Shown: one piece after another, positions 4,056 through 5,350 of the stretch
Position numbering within the stretch: position 1 is the first letter of the stretch
Layout of the letters: each line of letters opens with the position of its first letter
DNA from: Thermoplasmata archaeon
GTDB taxonomy: Archaea > Thermoplasmatota > DAOVMN01
Length of the DNA stretch: 5,350 nt
Direction: 5' to 3'
Assembly (NCBI GenBank): GCA_030630685.1
Contig: DAOVMN010000181.1
Span: 1-5,350, forward strand
Program-made: the position numbers and the translations under genes
The notes under the pieces: model-generated
What the model was told of the DNA's origin: nothing
Databases searched by the model: none
The model's input: the letters and a program-made list of their open reading frames with translations, nothing else

Positions 4056-5350
4056 CTACACCTCGAACTCCCTGTCTCCCCGGAAATCCGTGACCGGGCA
4101 TTTCCCAAGGCAGGCCCGGCAGTGTGTGCAGAGTTCGGGTTTGATGTCCACCTTATTCTCCTCGTTTATGAAGAGCGCTCCAGTTGGACACCGTCCGGTA
4201 CAGATGCCGCACCCAACACACTCCTCTGCCCTGAAAAGGACCTCCACAGCAATGGTTACATTCTTTGCAGCATCCTTCCTGTCTTTCCCTTTTGCGGACA
4301 GGCTTCCTTCGGTCGTGAGGGTGAGTAGCTTCCCAATTGTACACACCCCGGTTTCAGCATCGTAGTGCGGGGTACCAAGAACGGTAAGGAGCTTAGAATC
4401 CCTTTCCATGCTCAGGGGTCTGGTAAAGACCCCTTCTGCTGTGAGCTCGTCGGTGCAGGATTCATAGGATTCTCCTTTGAGGAATCGAAGGAATTCTGTT
4501 GGCTTTTCCGTCCCTCCGGGGGCACCCTCCCGGGTTTTCTGCCTGAATCTGATCCCCTTCTCCTTCATTAAATCCTTGACAAAATTAGGTGGAGTCTTCC
4601 ATTTCCATAATCCGTAATCGACCCATTCATCTGTGAGCCCATTATCTTCTGCATATTTCCGGAGCAGTTTCTCCCATCTTTCTCCATCCGGGTGCACCTT
4701 CCGGATGGCCTCGTAATCCGCCTGGTCCGAGGCGGGACAGAGCCAGCACCCGATCCTTGCGAGGCCCATCTCGTAGAGTGGGTTGTATTCCGCCCTCTTC
4801 CAGAAGAGGTAGAGCCAGATGTGCAATGCGGTCCAGTGCTGGATCGGGGAAGCCCCTATCTGTCCTGGTACCCAGGGATTCTTCCACACCTGCGGCTTTC
4901 GTGCCCGCTGTGAGGACTCGTAGCTTCGCTGGCCGATGAAGGAAAGCACCCCCTCAGGATATTCCTCCATGATTTTCCGTGTGGTGGGGCCGAGCTTGCA
5001 CACCTTGCAACACCAGCGGTAATCCTTGGAAGGCGGGCCGAAGTGTCCCACAGCATCCCAGAAGGCGTTCCCCGCTTCTGCCCTGACGAGCTTCAAATCA
5101 TATCTCTTCACGGTCCTTTCCACGTTCTCGATCGTTTCCGGGAACTCAAGGCCGGTGTCGAGGAAGAGAATATCAGGCCGATAGCCCGCATTCAGGACCA
5201 ACAGGAGCACGGCAAGGCTGTCCTTCCCACCGCTCAGGGACACCATGACCGGAAGATGGCTGTGCCTATCCACAGTTTTTTTTACGAACGCCACCGCCTC
5301 CTTTTCATGGTTCAGGAGGGAGTTCATGGATGCCTTTATTGCATCGGCCC
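4056..5350 (-). CDS. PAPS-reductase-family PP-loop protein with ferredoxin domain (5' end cut off)
   Basis: Numbering here starts at the methionine at 5327. The PP-loop SGGKDS (32-37) marks the adenylyl-binding domain of the PAPS/APS reductase (CysH-like) superfamily. The pair C106-C107 with C110, and C194-x2-C197 in RIGCWLCP, recall the CC...CxxC cluster ligands of APS reductases, though C110 is extra and the C-terminal catalytic Cys motif (CGLH) of assimilatory reductases is missing. The C-terminus carries two [4Fe-4S] motifs, C370/373/376/380 and C400/403/406/410. Such fusions are common in methanogens; sulfur reduction or another redox or thiolation role is possible, and I cannot choose. 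The frame stays open from 5327 to the window edge (ADAIKAS precedes M1), and the first helix of the domain seems to span that methionine, so the true start probably lies outside. Many relatives have extra N-terminal domains. Part of the gene (4468-4618) is copied at 2295-2445. Confidence 0.9.
   Translation of the reverse strand, partial: ADAIKASMNSLLNHEKEAVAFVKKTVDRHSHLPVMVSLSGGKDSLAVLLLVLNAGYRPDILFLDTGLEFPETIENVERTVKRYDLKLVRAEAGNAFWDAVGHFGPPSKDYRWCCKVCKLGPTTRKIMEEYPEGVLSFIGQRSYESSQRARKPQVWKNPWVPGQIGASPIQHWTALHIWLYLFWKRAEYNPLYEMGLARIGCWLCPASDQADYEAIRKVHPDGERWEKLLRKYAEDNGLTDEWVDYGLWKWKTPPNFVKDLMKEKGIRFRQKTREGAPGGTEKPTEFLRFLKGESYESCTDELTAEGVFTRPLSMERDSKLLTVLGTPHYDAETGVCTIGKLLTLTTEGSLSAKGKDRKDAAKNVTIAVEVLFRAEECVGCGICTGRCPTGALFINEENKVDIKPELCTHCRACLGKCPVTDFRGDREFEV
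4468..4618 (-). repeat. Outer direct repeat, copy inside the PAPS-reductase-like gene
   Basis: This is the intact counterpart of the fragment at 2295-2445, offset by 2173 bases in the same orientation. It encodes residues 237-286 of the PP-loop protein (from about YGLWKW to LKGES), between the second cysteine pair and the ferredoxin region. It and its copy bracket the whole small-protein/HNH/HsdM cassette. Confidence 0.85.

Noticed and set aside
2573..5350. A DNA phosphorothioation system (a DndC-like PP-loop protein plus a sulfur-sensing HNH nuclease)
   Set aside because: The PP-loop protein has the ferredoxin fusion of ordinary methanogen proteins, is on the opposite strand, and no cysteine desulfurase or other Dnd/Ssp gene is visible.

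Overview
The window looks archaeal and most likely comes from a methanogen. It carries an XPD/Rad3-type iron-sulfur helicase and a PAPS-reductase-family PP-loop protein fused to a double [4Fe-4S] ferredoxin domain, a fusion common in methanogens. The possible promoters are A/T-rich TATA-like boxes, not bacterial -35/-10 pairs. This assignment is inference from gene content; no rRNA or other marker gene is present.

Layout. Bases 1-345 hold no convincing gene. They contain a tandem 51-bp repeat that folds into small cGAAg-capped hairpins, then an A/T-rich stretch with candidate TATA boxes, then a perfect inverted repeat just before the ribosome-binding site of the helicase gene (346-2256, +). 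Bases 2257-2572 contain a small hairpin, a 151-bp copied piece of the PAPS-reductase-like gene (2295-2445, minus-sense, nonfunctional) and a promoter. A compact plus-strand cassette follows: a 57-residue protein of unknown family (2573-2746), an overlapping HNH endonuclease gene with a probable B3-like DNA-binding domain (2721-3599), and an orphan C-terminal piece of a type I restriction-modification methylase, HsdM (3642-4004). The PAPS-reductase-like gene (4056-5350, minus) converges on this cassette and runs off the right edge of the window.

How it fits together. The helicase and the PAPS-reductase-like gene look like resident genes facing each other. The stretch between them looks like a small, rearranged defence or restriction island. 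Two nested pairs of direct repeats mark it. The outer pair is the copied PAPS-reductase piece (2295-2445 and 4468-4618, about 89% identical). The inner pair is a roughly 98-bp segment at the start of both the HNH gene and the HsdM remnant (2698-2795 and 3618-3716, about 80% identical). Each inner repeat carries a start codon and the first 25 codons, so two unrelated proteins begin with the same leader. Much of the HNH gene is visibly A/T-richer than its neighbours. The simplest reading is acquisition of a nuclease cassette by recombination through short repeats, in a locus that has lost most of a type I restriction system. All of this history is inferred from one window.
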